NCBI RefSeq assembly: GCF_002007485.1
Contig: NZ_CP015820.1
Coordinates: 1,116,001-1,180,000, forward strand
Direction of reading: 5' to 3'
From: Ditibartonella apihabitans
GTDB taxonomy: Bacteria; Pseudomonadota; Alphaproteobacteria; Rhizobiales; Rhizobiaceae
Length of the DNA: 64,000 bases
How positions within the stretch are numbered: position 1 is the first letter of the stretch; every line of letters begins with the position of its first letter. The notes under the pieces were generated by a model. The model ran no database searches, was not told the origin of the DNA, and was given only the letters and a program-made list of their open reading frames with translations. Of the stretch, positions 10,339 to 21,290 are shown piece after piece. Both the position numbers and the translations under genes were made by a program.

Positions 10339-11387
10339 ATGCAACTTGATTTTGGTGGCGGGAACGAGGTCACGTTTTTAAAAGAAGGTCGGGCAGGGAT
10401 TGTCCGTCTCGCACGCCCCAAGCTTTGAATGCATTAAGTCTTGATATGTTGCGTGCACTTGAAAAAGCCTTGCACAGTTGGGAAACAGATGACGATGTAT
10501 TATGTGTCGTGGTCGAGGGAGAAGGCAGATCTTTTTGCTCAGGCGGTGATGTTGTTTATGCTTATAAGCAAGGCAAAGCAGGGCACCCTGCTTATGACTA
10601 TTTTTCCTCCGAATATAAGCTCAACAGCTATATAGGACGTTTCCCAAAGCCTTATATCGCTATACTTGATGGTATTTGTATGGGCGGGGGCGCCGGTATT
10701 TCTATTCATGGCTCACACCGGATTGTGACAGAAAATACCACTTTTGCTATGCCGGAGAGTGCTATCGGTTTCTTTCCCGATGTCGGAGCAGGTGATTTTC
10801 TATCCCGTTTGAACGGGCAATTCGGAATGTATCTGGCTCTAACCGGTGCAAGATGTAAATGGGGCGATTGTTTGCAAACGGGGCTGGCTACCCACGCGGT
10901 TTCACAAGACAAGCTTGAAGATCTGCGCGCAAGTATTATTGAGCAGGGTAACCCACGCCCGGCGCTGGAACAATATGCGATTGAAGTCGATTTTGAAACA
11001 AATGCCGAGACGCGGTCACTGATTGCAGAGTGCTTCAATACCGACAAGCTTGAGGAAGGCATTAATCTCCTCAAACAAAAAGCCGATGAGGGCAACGATT
11101 TTGCCAAAGAAACTCTTGCAACGCTTCTGGCACGTTCACCGACAAGTTTGATGGTGACCTGGCGCGCGATGAAGCAATGTAAACCATTAGGGCTCGACGA
11201 TTGTCTGAAGCTTGAAAACCGTGTTGCCCACCACATGATGGATAATCATGATTTTTATGAAGGTGTGCGGGCGGTATTAATAGACAAGGACAACGAACCG
11301 CATTGGCAACCGGAAAATTTGGCCGGTGTTACCGACGAGATAGTTGATTCCTATTTTCAACCGGTTGAAAAAGAATTGGATATTTAA
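10339..11387 (+). pseudogene. 3-hydroxyisobutyryl-CoA hydrolase (enoyl-CoA hydratase family), frameshifted
   Basis: Crotonase-fold enzyme of valine catabolism, hydrolysing 3-hydroxyisobutyryl-CoA. Translation from ATG 10339, which has an excellent AAGGAG site, runs 29 codons to ...RLARPKL and stops at 10426. The rest of the protein (from ALNALSLDML) is open in another frame to 11387. One base is missing in the CCCCAA stretch (10416-10421). Adding it gives 349 residues, the normal family length, with RP(K/Q)ALNALS, a GGGAGIS oxyanion-hole motif and the Glu of MPESAIGFFPD intact. The remaining 320 codons show no decay, so this is a very recent mutation or a sequence error. The stop overlaps the next start (TAATG). 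Confidence 0.88.
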
Positions 11388-11803
11388 TGGATAACCAGTT
11401 ACGCCAAGTAGCTAAACCAAATCTGGTATTATCATCTTATTCCATTTTTTTGCATTGTCTGGCTTTTGTTGCTCTCTTGTTTTCCATTTTTTATTGGATA
11501 CGCATGGTCGGCGTATTTCCCGGAACACTATGGCGGATTGATCGCATGCCCTGGCTTTGGCAGGTGCTGACAGTCAGTTTGTCCGTTGTCTATCCGATTG
11601 CAGCTCTTGGGCTGTGGATGGGGTCTCTTTGGGGAATAATCTTATGGTTTTTTGCAGCCCTGACAGAATCTCTTGCATTTACTGTCTATAGCTCAAGCTT
11701 TATTTTTTTCCCCTCGCTTGCAGTATTCCATTTTTTGGTCGCTATACTATTTGTTATGTTTCGGGGTTTTCTTTATCTCAAAAAGAAGAAAAAGATAATC
11801 TAG
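11387..11803 (+). CDS. Small four-helix membrane protein (DUF6163-like)
   Basis: A 138-residue integral membrane protein with about four predicted transmembrane segments and a lysine-rich C-terminal tail (residues 132-136). It starts one base before the end of the preceding hydrolase gene (TAATG), so it is translationally coupled to it. The arrangement resembles the rhizobial pairing of an enoyl-CoA hydratase gene with a DUF6163 protein. That family assignment is from memory of gene order and size. The function is unknown. Confidence 0.75.
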   Translation: MDNQLRQVAKPNLVLSSYSIFLHCLAFVALLFSIFYWIRMVGVFPGTLWRIDRMPWLWQVLTVSLSVVYPIAALGLWMGSLWGIILWFFAALTESLAFTVYSSSFIFFPSLAVFHFLVAILFVMFRGFLYLKKKKKII

Positions 11804-11984
11804 TTACCCAATTTTAACGTGACAATGCCTATATCTATCAGCTAACGGAGAGTCACTTTTTTGTTAGACATGATAAAGACACAAAAATGGTTAATTCTAG
11901 GAAAAAGTGACAATTACTTCTACCAAATGCTGTTAAGCGTCAATGTCGATTTTATCGACAAGTGCATGCGTGGAAAAATCAAGA

Positions 11985-13274
11985 ATGACAAATAAAAACA
12001 TGACATCGGTCAAAAATCCTTCAATAGGCCGTAGGTTCTTTTTAAAATCTTTGGCAACTGTAACGGCTCTGTCATATGCTCCCGTTTTAGCCAAGGCAAA
12101 CAACACATTGTTTGCACAATCGGGGCGTGCCCGTTGGGATGACCAGTTTGATGCAGGTCCTGCAGGGAGTACCAAAGTTGCTTCCAATCAGCCGGTATTA
12201 AGTTTTGCAACAGTTGAAGATACTCAAAAGGCGATTACGCAATATGAGGGTATTGTCAGTCGCGGCGGTTGGCAAAGAGTTCCGACAGAACAGGGAAAAT
12301 TGCAAATTGGTGTAACACATCCGGCAGTAACTGCGTTGCGGCAAAGACTTGCAGCGTCGGGAGACCTTCAAAGTGGTGTGGGGATGTCTTCATCTTTCGA
12401 CACCTATGTCGATGCCGCTGTAAAACGCTTTCAGGCCCGTCATGGATTGCCAGCCGATGGTGTAACGGGCGAGGCGACCTATAAATCAATGAATGTCGAT
12501 GCCCAGACGCGCCTTAATCAACTTCACATCAATGTCGAGCGGTTGAAGACGAAAGTCGAAATGACAGCTCAGGAACAGCGTTTTGTAATGGTCAATATAC
12601 CGGCCGCGCAAATCGAAGCCGTGGAAAATGGTGTGGTTGCACAAAGGCACACAGCTGTTGTCGGTAAAATTGATCGACAAACCCCGTTACTGGATTCAAA
12701 AATCAGCCAAATCATCCTTAATCCGTTCTGGACAGTACCGAAGTCGATTATTCGTAAAGATATTATTCCTCTGATGCAAAAAAATCCGTCCTACCTTTCG
12801 GATAACAGCATCCATATTTTTAATAATCGTGGCGAGGAAGTGCCCCCAGAAAGCATCAATTGGCATAGTGACGAGGCTGTCAGTATGATGTTCCGGCAAG
12901 ATCCGGGTAAAATTAATGCCATGTCATCGACAAAGATCAATTTTGCCAATCCTTATTCGGTGTACATGCACGATACGCCCATACAAACCCTGTTCAATAG
13001 CTTGATGCGTTTTGATTCATCTGGTTGTATCCGTATTCAGAACATTCGCGATCTCAATGTGTGGATTTTGAAGAATACGCCCGGGTGGGACAGGCAACGT
13101 ATGGAAGCGGTGATTGCCTCCCGACAAAATACACCGATTAATATTCCCGATCCCATACCGCTTCATTTTGTCTATATTTCCGCTTGGTCAACGGGAGAGG
13201 GGGTTGTCCAATTCCGTGACGATATTTATCACTTGGATGGCTCCTCGCAATTGGCTCTTGATACGGCCGGTTGA
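11985..13274 (+). CDS. Tat-exported L,D-transpeptidase with peptidoglycan-binding domain
   Basis: Periplasmic YcbB-type cross-linking enzyme forming 3-3 peptidoglycan bridges or anchoring proteins. The N-terminus has a twin-arginine signal (GRRFFLKS, then a hydrophobic stretch ending in AKA). A PG_binding_1 domain follows (around ALRQRLAASGDL to GVTGEATYK), then a YkuD catalytic domain with MHDTP and the active-site SSGCIR. The frame is open back to an ATG at 11943, but the ATG at 11985 puts the Tat motif at the usual distance; 12000 is another candidate. It stands alone, with a strong terminator after it. Confidence 0.9.
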   Translation: MTNKNMTSVKNPSIGRRFFLKSLATVTALSYAPVLAKANNTLFAQSGRARWDDQFDAGPAGSTKVASNQPVLSFATVEDTQKAITQYEGIVSRGGWQRVPTEQGKLQIGVTHPAVTALRQRLAASGDLQSGVGMSSSFDTYVDAAVKRFQARHGLPADGVTGEATYKSMNVDAQTRLNQLHINVERLKTKVEMTAQEQRFVMVNIPAAQIEAVENGVVAQRHTAVVGKIDRQTPLLDSKISQIILNPFWTVPKSIIRKDIIPLMQKNPSYLSDNSIHIFNNRGEEVPPESINWHSDEAVSMMFRQDPGKINAMSSTKINFANPYSVYMHDTPIQTLFNSLMRFDSSGCIRIQNIRDLNVWILKNTPGWDRQRMEAVIASRQNTPINIPDPIPLHFVYISAWSTGEGVVQFRDDIYHLDGSSQLALDTAG

Positions 13275-13297
13275 ACTATTTTTGACAAAAACATCAA

Positions 13298-13330
13298 AAA
13301 ACCGCCTTTATGGCGGTTTTATTTTTATTT
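13298..13330 (+). terminator. Intrinsic terminator after the L,D-transpeptidase gene
   Basis: Arms at 13298-13306 and 13312-13320 form a 9-bp stem with a 5-base loop, followed by ATTTTTATTTTTT. It starts 24 bp after the stop codon. Confidence 0.9.
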
Positions 13331-13397
13331 TTTAAGGGGATAGTTACCCATTCTGTTCTATCTGGAATGCATTGTCTTTTGCATCAGTTGAACAGGA

Positions 13398-15177
13398 ATG
13401 CCAGAACAAGCCGGAAAGAATAGAAGTTTCACACGTTTTTTGCCGCAAAACATAATATTTGTTTTGCTGATTACGGCTTTTTGTTTGTTCTCGCTTTCTT
13501 TTATTGTTTGTCAAAACCGCAGATTTACGAGGCAAAGGTAGAAGTTTCGATCAGAAAACTGGATGGCCTGGCATTGGATGACGATAACCGCAATCGGGCC
13601 ATTTCAATCGTCACATCGCAGCCGGTTTTGAAGCGGACGGTCGAGCTGTTGGAAAAGCAGGAAATTCCGGTCAACCTGAAAAATTCAATTATTTTCTTTC
13701 GCTCCGTGATGATAAAAATCATCTTTTATTGGAGTTTGATGATGAAAATGCGACTCATGCCGAACTTGTATTGGCAAATTTGCTGGAAGCTATCCGCCAA
13801 GAAGTGAAGCGAGTCTATCCCAATCCCGATGTGGCACTGATTTCCACTATTCGTACACAGCGCAACAACGTTTTGAGCTCGACTTTGAACAGTTTTAGTG
13901 AAAACGCCAAACAGGGGGAGCGAGAAAAGCAAACCGACGACCTCTATTCTTCTCTCATTGTCGCAATTGGTAATCGTGTTGCCTATAATGCGTCGATTGA
14001 GGTTTTGAAAAATCTTTTGAATACCGGTCAGTCACCGCTTGTTCTCGACTTCATCGCCAATGATCCGGCAGTTTTGAAAACTACTGATGATTTGAATAAG
14101 TTGACAGCAGAAATTGCCCATATGGAAACCCAATTGGCGGGCAACCATCCCCAGATCAAAGCAATGCGGGCTGAACAGAATGCGCTAAAGTCGGAGCTTG
14201 AAGGTAATATTGACCTCTCAATCAAACGTCTCTACGCACAAGCGGATGTTGCGACAAAAGTTGAACGCGGTTTGCGCGATGAACTCAATGCGGCGAGCGG
14301 CGTTGCCAGTTCTTCCGATGACAATCGGTCGCTTGACGAACTTGAGAGAAAATTGAAGGCGATTTGGGACGACTATGATAAAACAATCGAGAAGTCCGGC
14401 CTATTGCGGGCGAGCATTTTTGTTGTTGTGAATGGTCCAATAACGGTCGAAAAACAATCTGTTTTATCGCGATATGGAAGCAGAATCTTGGGATTCGCTT
14501 TAATTGTTTTCTTGTTACTTTTGATTATTCAGACGATCATTAAAAACCGCGCTTTATTTAAAACACGCAGAAACGTGGATGGTCAATTTTCCGATCGTAA
14601 AGGAAACAGCGACGGCGGGAGCATGAACTCGGTCGCCCCGTCCTCGCCGAAAGCTGCATTGAATTTAGCTGAAACGGTTGAAAAACTCGAACAAAACCAA
14701 GCAGGATTTATTGCGGTGGTTGGCAAAAAAGCAGCAAAAACTGCCGCGCGCTTGTCGATGAAATTGAAAAAAGAGAACAATGCAATTCTTTTGGTTGATA
14801 TCTCGACCAATGAAATCGGAAATCTCATCGGTCCTCATCGTGGTTTCACAGATGTATTGACAGGTGACGCAAAAATTTCGGAAGTTATCTATAACGATTA
14901 TGACACGGGTGTCGATATTTTGCCTCAAGGTTTGGCCAGTCCGCTTCGTGCCAAGGATTTTTCTAAAGATATTCCGGCATTCATTTCGGCGCTCGAAAGC
15001 AGCTATTCGATTGTTATTGTTGCAATGTCGGGTGAGCCGGAATTCGGGTTGGAAGAAATATTTTCTGAAAGCGATTGCCTTGTTATTTCGTCCGGTGACA
15101 AATCCGATGGAGATCATTGGACGGAATTGTTCTTGAAATATTCTGCGCAACCGGTATTCAGGCTCATCAATAATTGA
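13398..15177 (+). pseudogene. Wzz/ExoP-like polysaccharide chain-length protein with BY-kinase-like domain, two frameshifts
   Basis: Inner-membrane polysaccharide co-polymerase. An N-terminal transmembrane helix (around residues 18-38), a long periplasmic coiled-coil region, and a second helix (ILGFALIVFLLLLIIQ) are followed by a cytoplasmic domain resembling a bacterial tyrosine kinase. In that domain the Walker A (VGKKAAKTAAR) looks degenerate and the A' motif is ILLVDIS. The gene is split over three frames. One T is missing from the run at 13478-13482 inside the first helix, and one A from the run at 13679-13683. Restoring both gives 593 continuous residues beginning MPEQAGKNRS at 13398 and reading ...VNLKKFNYFLSLRDD. 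No glycosyltransferase or wzx/wzy genes are nearby, so the polysaccharide it serves is unknown. Confidence 0.82.
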
Positions 15178-15301
15178 TAAAAAGTGGAAACGCGACGGCT
15201 TGTCGCGGCTTGCACCCTTGTTTTCTTAAAAACATTGCTGCACCAATAGGAAAAAGAACCGGATAATCCCGGCAGATATTATTGAGTGAAAGCGTCTCGT
15301 T

Positions 15302-16381
15302 ATGACAATGACTGCAATTGATGAAACCGTGCCTAATGCCAGACAGGCGCACAATCGCAAAATGATTAAGATATGGCTTTATGTCATATTAATTCTTTGT
15401 TTGGCAATTGTCATCGTCGGGGGTGCTACACGCCTTACCGGTTCAGGGTTGTCTATTACCGAATGGAAGCCGGTTCACGGGGTTATTCCGCCAATTGGCG
15501 AAGCAGAATGGCAAGATGAATTCGAGAAATATCAACAAATAGCCCAATATAAAGTTGTCAATCAGGGAATGACACTTTCACAATTCAAAGGTATTTTCTG
15601 GTGGGAGTGGGCTCACCGCTTATTGGCACGTCTTGTCGGTGTTGTTGCATTATTCGGACTCATCTGGTTTTGGGCGACCAAACGAATTGAAAAAACGTTT
15701 CTTCCACAATTAATCGCGGTTCCTGTCATTATCGCCATTCAGGGGGCGATTGGCTGGTGGATGGTTGCGTCCGGCCTCGGCGCCAGTGATTTGACAAGTG
15801 TCAGTCAATATCGGCTGGCGATTCATCTTGTTACGGCCTGTATTGTTGTGATCTTCGTTACTTATGTTTCTCGCGGACTTGCCGATTATAGTGATAAGCC
15901 TGCCAATCGCAGCATACAGAAATTTGCCGGTTGGCTTGTTTTTATGGTGCTTGTGCAAATTTATCTCGGAGCTCTTGTTGCAGGTCTCCATGCAGGCAAA
16001 GTTTATAATACGTGGCCATTAATGGATGGCCAGTTGGTGCCGGAAGGATTGCTCGCCGATCAGCCATCCTGGCGCAATTTTTTCGAAAATCGGTTGACAG
16101 TACAATTTGTCCATCGGTGTTTTGCTTATCTTCTGTTGTTGGCAGCGCTTGTCCATGCTCTGAAAGTCGAAAAGCTCGCATCGGGAACAACCCATGCGCG
16201 CCGTGCAATGCTGTTGCTTTTAGCCATTGTTGTTCAAGCTATTTTCGGAATCATCACGCTTTTGCTTGAAGCACCGATCAGTTGGGGATTGATACATCAG
16301 GGTGTTGCGCTATTGGTACTGGTATTTGCCGTTGCACATTGGCGCGCAACAAAAGGCGCTTATGCTGTAGAAAAAGCATGA
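15302..16381 (+). CDS. ctaA: Heme A synthase
   Basis: COX15/CtaA family membrane enzyme that oxidises the C8 methyl of heme O to the formyl group of heme A for aa3-type cytochrome oxidase. It has 359 residues and eight predicted helices in two four-helix halves. Conserved heme/substrate histidines appear in EWAHR (first half), [14 protein letters not shown] and HQGVALL. The N-terminal half carries [18 protein letters not shown], a family signature. Start ATG 15302. The gene is monocistronic here; cytochrome oxidase genes are not in the window. Confidence 0.95.
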   Translation: MTMTAIDETVPNARQAHNRKMIKIWLYVILILCLAIVIVGGATRLTGSGLSITEWKPVHGVIPPIGEAEWQDEFEKYQQIAQYKVVNQGMTLSQFKGIFWWEWAHRLLARLVGVVALFGLIWFWATKRIEKTFLPQLIAVPVIIAIQGAIGWWMVASGLGASDLTSVSQYRLAIHLVTACIVVIFVTYVSRGLADYSDKPANRSIQKFAGWLVFMVLVQIYLGALVAGLHAGKVYNTWPLMDGQLVPEGLLADQPSWRNFFENRLTVQFVHRCFAYLLLLAALVHALKVEKLASGTTHARRAMLLLLAIVVQAIFGIITLLLEAPISWGLIHQGVALLVLVFAVAHWRATKGAYAVEKA

Positions 16382-16473
16382 CCGGCTTGATAAAAAGTCA
16401 GACTTTCAGTGCGTTTAATCTCTCAGGAATAGCGGAATGAACGGCCGGCAAACAATCAAACAATTAAAAAAGC

Positions 16474-16505
16474 AAAAAAAATTAGACCGGCAATAATGGC
16501 CGGTC
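16474..16505 (-). terminator. Intrinsic terminator of argC
   Basis: On the minus strand a 7-bp stem (16499-16505 with 16485-16491, 7-base loop) is followed by a T-rich run (16474-16481). It sits 34 bp beyond the argC stop. The hairpin may also slow transcription arriving from ctaA. Confidence 0.8.
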
Positions 16506-16538
16506 TTCTATTATTGATGAGCAGGAAAAACCGGATTT

Positions 16539-17474
16539 TTATGATTTTCCGATCATTAGGTCAAGATTTTGCACCGCTGCTCCCGAAGCGCCTTTACCGA
16601 GATTATCCAGAACGGCTGAAATATTGTAAATCCCGTCAGAATCATCACCAAATACAAATATTTTCAATTTGTCTGTATTGGCGAGCAATTCCGCGTCAAG
16701 CCGCGCCAAATTACCGGTTTCCTGTTCATTCGCAACGCTGACGAGCTTGCTATCGTGATAATGGGCTTTGAAAATAGAACGCAAAACATCGGTTGTAACG
16801 GTTTTTTGTAAAAGCGAATTGTGAATCGGAATATTGACAATCATGCCTTGGGGAAATCTTCCGACACTTGGTAGGAAAATCGGCGAATGTGAAAGTTTAC
16901 CATGAACACGTATCTCCGGCACATGCTTATGCTTGAGGTTAAGCCCGTAAATGAAATAATTTGCGGTTATCTTTTCGTCACAGCTTGGGTCTTCCATTTG
17001 CGCGATCATCTTTTTTCCACCACCGGTGTAACCAGACACAGCGTTAATGGAGACTGGAAAATCTTCTCCTATAATCCCGGCTTCCCTTAATGGACGAATA
17101 ATGCTTAACGCACCAGTGGGATAACATCCCGGATTGGCAACGAAACGTGCCGAGCTTATCCGTTCCGGCTGACCTTTCGTGAGTTCGGCAAAACCGTAAA
17201 CCCAGTCGGGGGCAATGCGGTGTGCCGTGGAACTGTCGATGATGCGAATTTTCACATTGCCTGCAAGACTATTGACAGTGTCAATTGCTGCCTTGTCAGG
17301 AAGGCAGAGGATGGCAATATCGGCCGCATTCAATCTTTCCAAACGCGCAGCTTCATTGTGGCGGTCTTCCAGCGGAATTGACAGAATTTCGAGGTCATCT
17401 CGTGCGGCTAACCGCTTCCTGATTTGTAAGCCCGTTGTACCGTGTTCGCCATCAATAAAAACTTTTGTTTGCAT
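16539..17474 (-). CDS. argC: N-acetyl-gamma-glutamyl-phosphate reductase
   Basis: Third step of arginine biosynthesis: NADPH-dependent reduction of N-acetylglutamyl phosphate to the semialdehyde. At 311 residues it belongs to the short (type 2) ArgC form. The nucleotide motif GEHGTTGLQ is at residues 9-17, the catalytic cysteine in ANPGCYPTG near residue 117, and the histidine-containing HKHVPEI segment is present. It is transcribed alone towards ctaA, with its own terminator. The start ATG at 17474 faces the 355-bp region shared with glyA. Confidence 0.95.
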   Translation of the reverse strand: MQTKVFIDGEHGTTGLQIRKRLAARDDLEILSIPLEDRHNEAARLERLNAADIAILCLPDKAAIDTVNSLAGNVKIRIIDSSTAHRIAPDWVYGFAELTKGQPERISSARFVANPGCYPTGALSIIRPLREAGIIGEDFPVSINAVSGYTGGGKKMIAQMEDPSCDEKITANYFIYGLNLKHKHVPEIRVHGKLSHSPIFLPSVGRFPQGMIVNIPIHNSLLQKTVTTDVLRSIFKAHYHDSKLVSVANEQETGNLARLDAELLANTDKLKIFVFGDDSDGIYNISAVLDNLGKGASGAAVQNLDLMIGKS

Positions 17475-17829
17475 TTCCTTGCACCTGATTTTCGCCGGGA
17501 TTGGGGTTGTTAAAAGACTTGCACGAATGATTTTAATCTCTTCTCAAAGAACACAGCCAATCTTTTACAGAAGAGGCGGTATATTGTGCCTTACGAAGCG
17601 ATAAAAATAAATTCTTTTTTGTAACCGTTTAAACGTGTTATCTGAAAAAATTATTCAAGAGGCAGTTTTAGCGGTTAATCAAGCGATCAGTAAATAATAA
17701 TTGCAGATCAAATTGATTTTTCTGAGGATTTTTTTCGAATTATTGGCTATTCACGTCGAAAGCGTTTAACATAATATAACGCTGTGATAATTATTAAGCG
17801 GCTATTTTTCATTGTTAGGAATATTTCCC
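17475..17829. other. Divergent promoter region argC/glyA
   Basis: A 355-bp AT-rich region between the argC and glyA starts. No protein gene or RNA gene is evident. It must contain both promoters, but I could not identify a -35/-10 pair with confidence. No serine or glycine riboswitch element was recognised. Confidence 0.4.
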
Positions 17830-19137
17830 ATGAGCGACCAAGTGGATGTGGCGCAAAAGCGCTTTTTTAACGACGATCTTAAAACAACTGATTCCGAGAT
17901 CTATGATGCCATTCGCGGCGAACTTTCCCGTCAGCGTAATGAAATCGAGTTGATTGCATCGGAAAACATCGTATCGCGTGCTGTCCTTGAAGCACAAGGT
18001 TCGGTTCTAACCAACAAATATGCCGAAGGTTATCCGGGTAAGCGTTATTATGGCGGTTGCCAATATGTGGATGTGGTTGAAAATCTTGCAATTGAACGCG
18101 CAAAGAAACTGTTCGGAGCGGCTTTTGCAAATGTGCAACCGAATTCCGGTAGCCAGATGAATCAGGCGGTATTTTTCGCCCTTTTGAAGCCAGGTGATAC
18201 ATTTATGGGACTTGACCTCAATTCCGGTGGGCATTTGACCCATGGGTCTCCGGTCAATATGTCCGGAAAATGGTTTAATGTGGTATCTTATGGCGTTCGC
18301 AGAGATGACCAAAGAATAGATATGGACGAAGTCGCTCGTATCGCGCGCGAAAACAAGCCCAAACTTATACTTGCCGGTGGCACAGCCTATTCGCGCTTTT
18401 GGGACTGGAAACGGTTTCGCGAAATTGCGGACGAGGTTGGTGCATATCTTATGGTGGATATGGCGCACATAGCAGGCCTTGTTGCCGGAGGTGTCCATCC
18501 TTCGCCTGTTCCTTATGCCCATGTTGTCACGTCGACGACACATAAATCGCTTCGCGGACCGCGCGGTGGTATGATTTTGACGAATGATGAAGCAATTGCG
18601 AAAAAGATCAATTCGGCTGTTTTCCCGGGTATTCAGGGTGGACCGCTCATGCATGTCATTGCTGCAAAAGCTGTTGCATTCGGCGAGGCTCTGCGCCCAT
18701 CGTTCAAAACTTATGCGCAAAATGTTGTCGCAAATGCGAAAACCTTATCGGCACGTCTTATTAAAAATGGTCTTGATATTGTATCCGGCGGCACCGATAA
18801 CCATTTGATGCTGGTTGATTTGAGACCAAAAAATGCAACCGGTAAACGGGCAGAAAGTGCGTTAAGCCGCGCCCATATTACCTGCAACAAAAACGGAATT
18901 CCTTTCGATCCGGAAAAACCGTTTGTTACATCAGGTGTGCGGCTTGGTACACCGGCAGGAACCACACGTGGTTTTGGCGAAAAAGAATTTGATGAAATTG
19001 GTGAGCTGATTTCCGAAGTTCTTGATGGCTTGAAAGCTGCAAATTCGGATGAGGGAAATGCTGCTGTAGAAGCACATGTACGTGAAAAGGTTCAGGCATT
19101 GACCGAACGTTTCCCGCTATATCCTTATCTTGGCTGA
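17830..19137 (+). CDS. glyA: Serine hydroxymethyltransferase
   Basis: PLP enzyme that interconverts serine and glycine and charges tetrahydrofolate with a one-carbon unit, in the cytoplasm. It has 435 residues from ATG 17830 (MSDQVD), preceded by TAGGAA; an in-frame upstream start at 17812 is less likely. The PLP lysine is Lys239 in [14 protein letters not shown], and [13 protein letters not shown] is the family substrate-binding signature. It begins a rhizobial-type run glyA-nrdR-ribD-ribE; nrdR follows after 20 bp. Confidence 0.97.
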   Translation: MSDQVDVAQKRFFNDDLKTTDSEIYDAIRGELSRQRNEIELIASENIVSRAVLEAQGSVLTNKYAEGYPGKRYYGGCQYVDVVENLAIERAKKLFGAAFANVQPNSGSQMNQAVFFALLKPGDTFMGLDLNSGGHLTHGSPVNMSGKWFNVVSYGVRRDDQRIDMDEVARIARENKPKLILAGGTAYSRFWDWKRFREIADEVGAYLMVDMAHIAGLVAGGVHPSPVPYAHVVTSTTHKSLRGPRGGMILTNDEAIAKKINSAVFPGIQGGPLMHVIAAKAVAFGEALRPSFKTYAQNVVANAKTLSARLIKNGLDIVSGGTDNHLMLVDLRPKNATGKRAESALSRAHITCNKNGIPFDPEKPFVTSGVRLGTPAGTTRGFGEKEFDEIGELISEVLDGLKAANSDEGNAAVEAHVREKVQALTERFPLYPYLG

Positions 19138-19157
19138 TTATTTGAACGGAGTAAAAA

Positions 19158-19640
19158 ATGCGGTGTCCTTACTGTCAATCTGAAGATACTCAGGTAAAGG
19201 ACTCGCGTCCGGCCGAAGATGGTTCGGTTATTCGCCGTCGCCGCATATGTCCCGTATGCGGCGGCCGTTTCACAACATTCGAACGTGTCCAATTACGTGA
19301 ACTGATGGTCACCAAGAAGAGCGGTCGCCATGTGCCTTTTGACCGTGACAAACTTATGCGCTCTGTAGAAGTTGCCTTGCGTAAGAGAAATGTCGATCCA
19401 GAGCGTGTCGAGAGGGCAATATCAGGTATTGTCAGACAACTTGAAAGTTCGGGAGAACCCGAAATATCATCGGAACAAATAGGGCGCCTTGTCATGGAAG
19501 CGCTGAAAGGTATCGATGATATTGCCTATATCCGTTTCGCCTCCGTTTATCGCAATTTTCGCAATGCCAGTGATTTTCACGATGTAATAGACGAATTGTC
19601 GGATCGTGACGGAGAAAAAGAAAACAACAATAATGGTTGA
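19158..19640 (+). CDS. nrdR: Transcriptional repressor NrdR
   Basis: Zinc-ribbon/ATP-cone regulator that senses dATP/ATP and represses ribonucleotide reductase genes. It has 160 residues. The zinc ribbon uses CPYC at residues 3-6 and [13 protein letters not shown] starting near residue 31. The ATP cone follows from about residue 46 ([16 protein letters not shown]). A GGAG site precedes the ATG. The likely target in this window is nrdJ, which has a candidate NrdR box. Its end overlaps the ribD start. Confidence 0.97.
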   Translation: MRCPYCQSEDTQVKDSRPAEDGSVIRRRRICPVCGGRFTTFERVQLRELMVTKKSGRHVPFDRDKLMRSVEVALRKRNVDPERVERAISGIVRQLESSGEPEISSEQIGRLVMEALKGIDDIAYIRFASVYRNFRNASDFHDVIDELSDRDGEKENNNNG

Positions 19641-20745
19641 TAAAATTGCCGATTGTCGATTTATGGCTGCCGCTATCCGTCTGGCGAGTTGGCATATCGG
19701 GCAAACTGCCGAAAACCCTTCAGTCGGGGCGATTATAGTCGCTTCCGATGGTTATACGATCGTCGGACATGGGGTGACAGCAAAAGGCGGAAGGCCACAT
19801 GCTGAAACGCAAGCCTTGGCAATGGCTGGCGAAAACGCACGAAATGGCACAGCTTATGTGACGCTCGAACCCTGTTCACATTACGGGAAAACACCCCCAT
19901 GCGCCGATGCCCTTGTGAATGCCGGTATAAAACGTGTTGTCATTGCACGTCTTGATCCCGATAAAAGAGTGAGCGGGCGTGGTGTAAAAATATTGGAAAA
20001 TGCCGGCATCATTGTTGAAACCGGTATATTGGCAGGCAAAGCCTTCGAGGGGTTGAGTGCCTATCTGACAACAAGAGAGCTATCGCGTCCAGAAGTGACG
20101 CTGAAAATGGCGATATCGGCTGATAACGGTATCGGTATTAAAGGCAAGCAAAATGTTCTGATCAGTAATGAACTATCGCGTTCGGTAAGCCACATGATGC
20201 GTGCGAAAAACGACGCAATTCTCATCGGAATTGGAACTGTTCTGGCAGACAATCCCGAACTGACCTGTCGGTTGTCAGGGTTGGAAGACCGGTCGCCGGT
20301 GCGTGTCGTGGTTGATCCGGAACTCACTATGCCTCTTGATTGCCAACTGGTGGCGACAGCAAAAACCATTCCGACATGGGTAATAAGTCGCAAGAACGGC
20401 AACGAGCAAAAAAAAATCGAACTTCAGGAAAAAGGTGTCAAACTTCTTGAATGTGATGGAAGCAAGACGACCATATCTCCCGAACAAATCCTTCGCATAT
20501 TGTTTGAGAATAATATTTCAAGCGTCCTGATCGAGGGCGGTGCGATAACAGCCCGGACTTTTCTTGACCAGAAGGCGGTTGACAAGGTCGTTCTGTTCCG
20601 TTCAACAATAATGCTTGGCGATGACAGGATTTCTGCACCGGATTTCAAAAAATATCTTGCTGATTTCACGAAAATCGAACAAGCCGAATTTGGCAAAGAC
20701 AATTACAGTGAATGGAGGCTCCTTCCCGAATGTTTACCGGAATAG
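19633..20745 (+). CDS. ribD: Bifunctional riboflavin deaminase/reductase
   Basis: Catalyses two consecutive riboflavin steps: deamination of the pyrimidinone (N-terminal domain) and NADPH reduction of the ribosyl chain (C-terminal domain). From ATG 19633 it has 370 residues. The deaminase zinc site is HAETQAL plus [14 protein letters not shown]. The reductase domain starts near [12 protein letters not shown]. The start overlaps the nrdR stop by 8 bp; an in-frame GTG at 19606 would add nine residues. The 3' end overlaps ribE by 16 bp. Confidence 0.95.
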   Translation: MVDKIADCRFMAAAIRLASWHIGQTAENPSVGAIIVASDGYTIVGHGVTAKGGRPHAETQALAMAGENARNGTAYVTLEPCSHYGKTPPCADALVNAGIKRVVIARLDPDKRVSGRGVKILENAGIIVETGILAGKAFEGLSAYLTTRELSRPEVTLKMAISADNGIGIKGKQNVLISNELSRSVSHMMRAKNDAILIGIGTVLADNPELTCRLSGLEDRSPVRVVVDPELTMPLDCQLVATAKTIPTWVISRKNGNEQKKIELQEKGVKLLECDGSKTTISPEQILRILFENNISSVLIEGGAITARTFLDQKAVDKVVLFRSTIMLGDDRISAPDFKKYLADFTKIEQAEFGKDNYSEWRLLPECLPE

Positions 20746-21290
20746 TAACGGATATTGGCGAGCTAGCCGAAAAAGAACCTTTAAATGAAGGCTTACGGAT
20801 AAAAATCCTCACCCATTACGATATAGATACAATCGATATCGGTGCTTCTATCGCCTGTTCCGGTATCTGTCTGACGGTTGTTGAAAAATCCCGTTCGGCC
20901 GTAAACAAAAATTCTTTTACTGTAGAAGCCTGGGAAGAAGCATTACGTCTTACGAATATTTCCAGATGGAAAATTGGTGGCCATATCAATCTTGAGAGGT
21001 CTTTGAAACTGGGCGATGAAATGGGCGGCCATCTTGTTTCCGGTCATGTTGACGGTTTGGCCGAGATAATGGAGATAAAAGAAGAAGGGGATGCAAGGCG
21101 TTTTCAATTGAAAGCACCGCGGGAATTTTCTCCTTTTATTGCGCGTAAAGGCTCTGTCGCATTGGACGGTACGTCGCTTACAATAAATTCGGTCGATGGT
21201 GATCTGTTCGACGTATTGGTCATACGCCACACTCTGGAAGTGACAACGTGGGGGAGCGCAAGAAAGGCGATTGCGTCAATCTTGAAATAG
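20730..21290 (+). CDS. ribE: Riboflavin synthase, alpha chain
   Basis: Dismutates two molecules of 6,7-dimethyl-8-ribityllumazine to riboflavin. The protein starts with the diagnostic MFTGIV at ATG 20730, with GGAGG upstream; an in-frame ATG at 20712 would add six residues that the family lacks. Two lumazine-binding repeats are present. The first has SIACSGICLTVV, the second KGSVALDGTSLTINSVDG with the loop VIRHTLEVTT. Length is 186 residues, slightly short. It overlaps ribD by 16 bp, and ribH follows after 241 bp. Confidence 0.95.
   Translation: MFTGIVTDIGELAEKEPLNEGLRIKILTHYDIDTIDIGASIACSGICLTVVEKSRSAVNKNSFTVEAWEEALRLTNISRWKIGGHINLERSLKLGDEMGGHLVSGHVDGLAEIMEIKEEGDARRFQLKAPREFSPFIARKGSVALDGTSLTINSVDGDLFDVLVIRHTLEVTTWGSARKAIASILK

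Noticed and set aside
10416..10421. Programmed -1 frameshifting in the hydrolase gene
   Set aside because: No slippery heptamer with a downstream pseudoknot is visible, and the same pattern of base loss recurs in unrelated genes, so a common cause is more likely.
18007..18720. 237-codon open frame antisense to glyA
   Set aside because: It lies wholly inside the conserved glyA coding sequence and has no recognisable domain.
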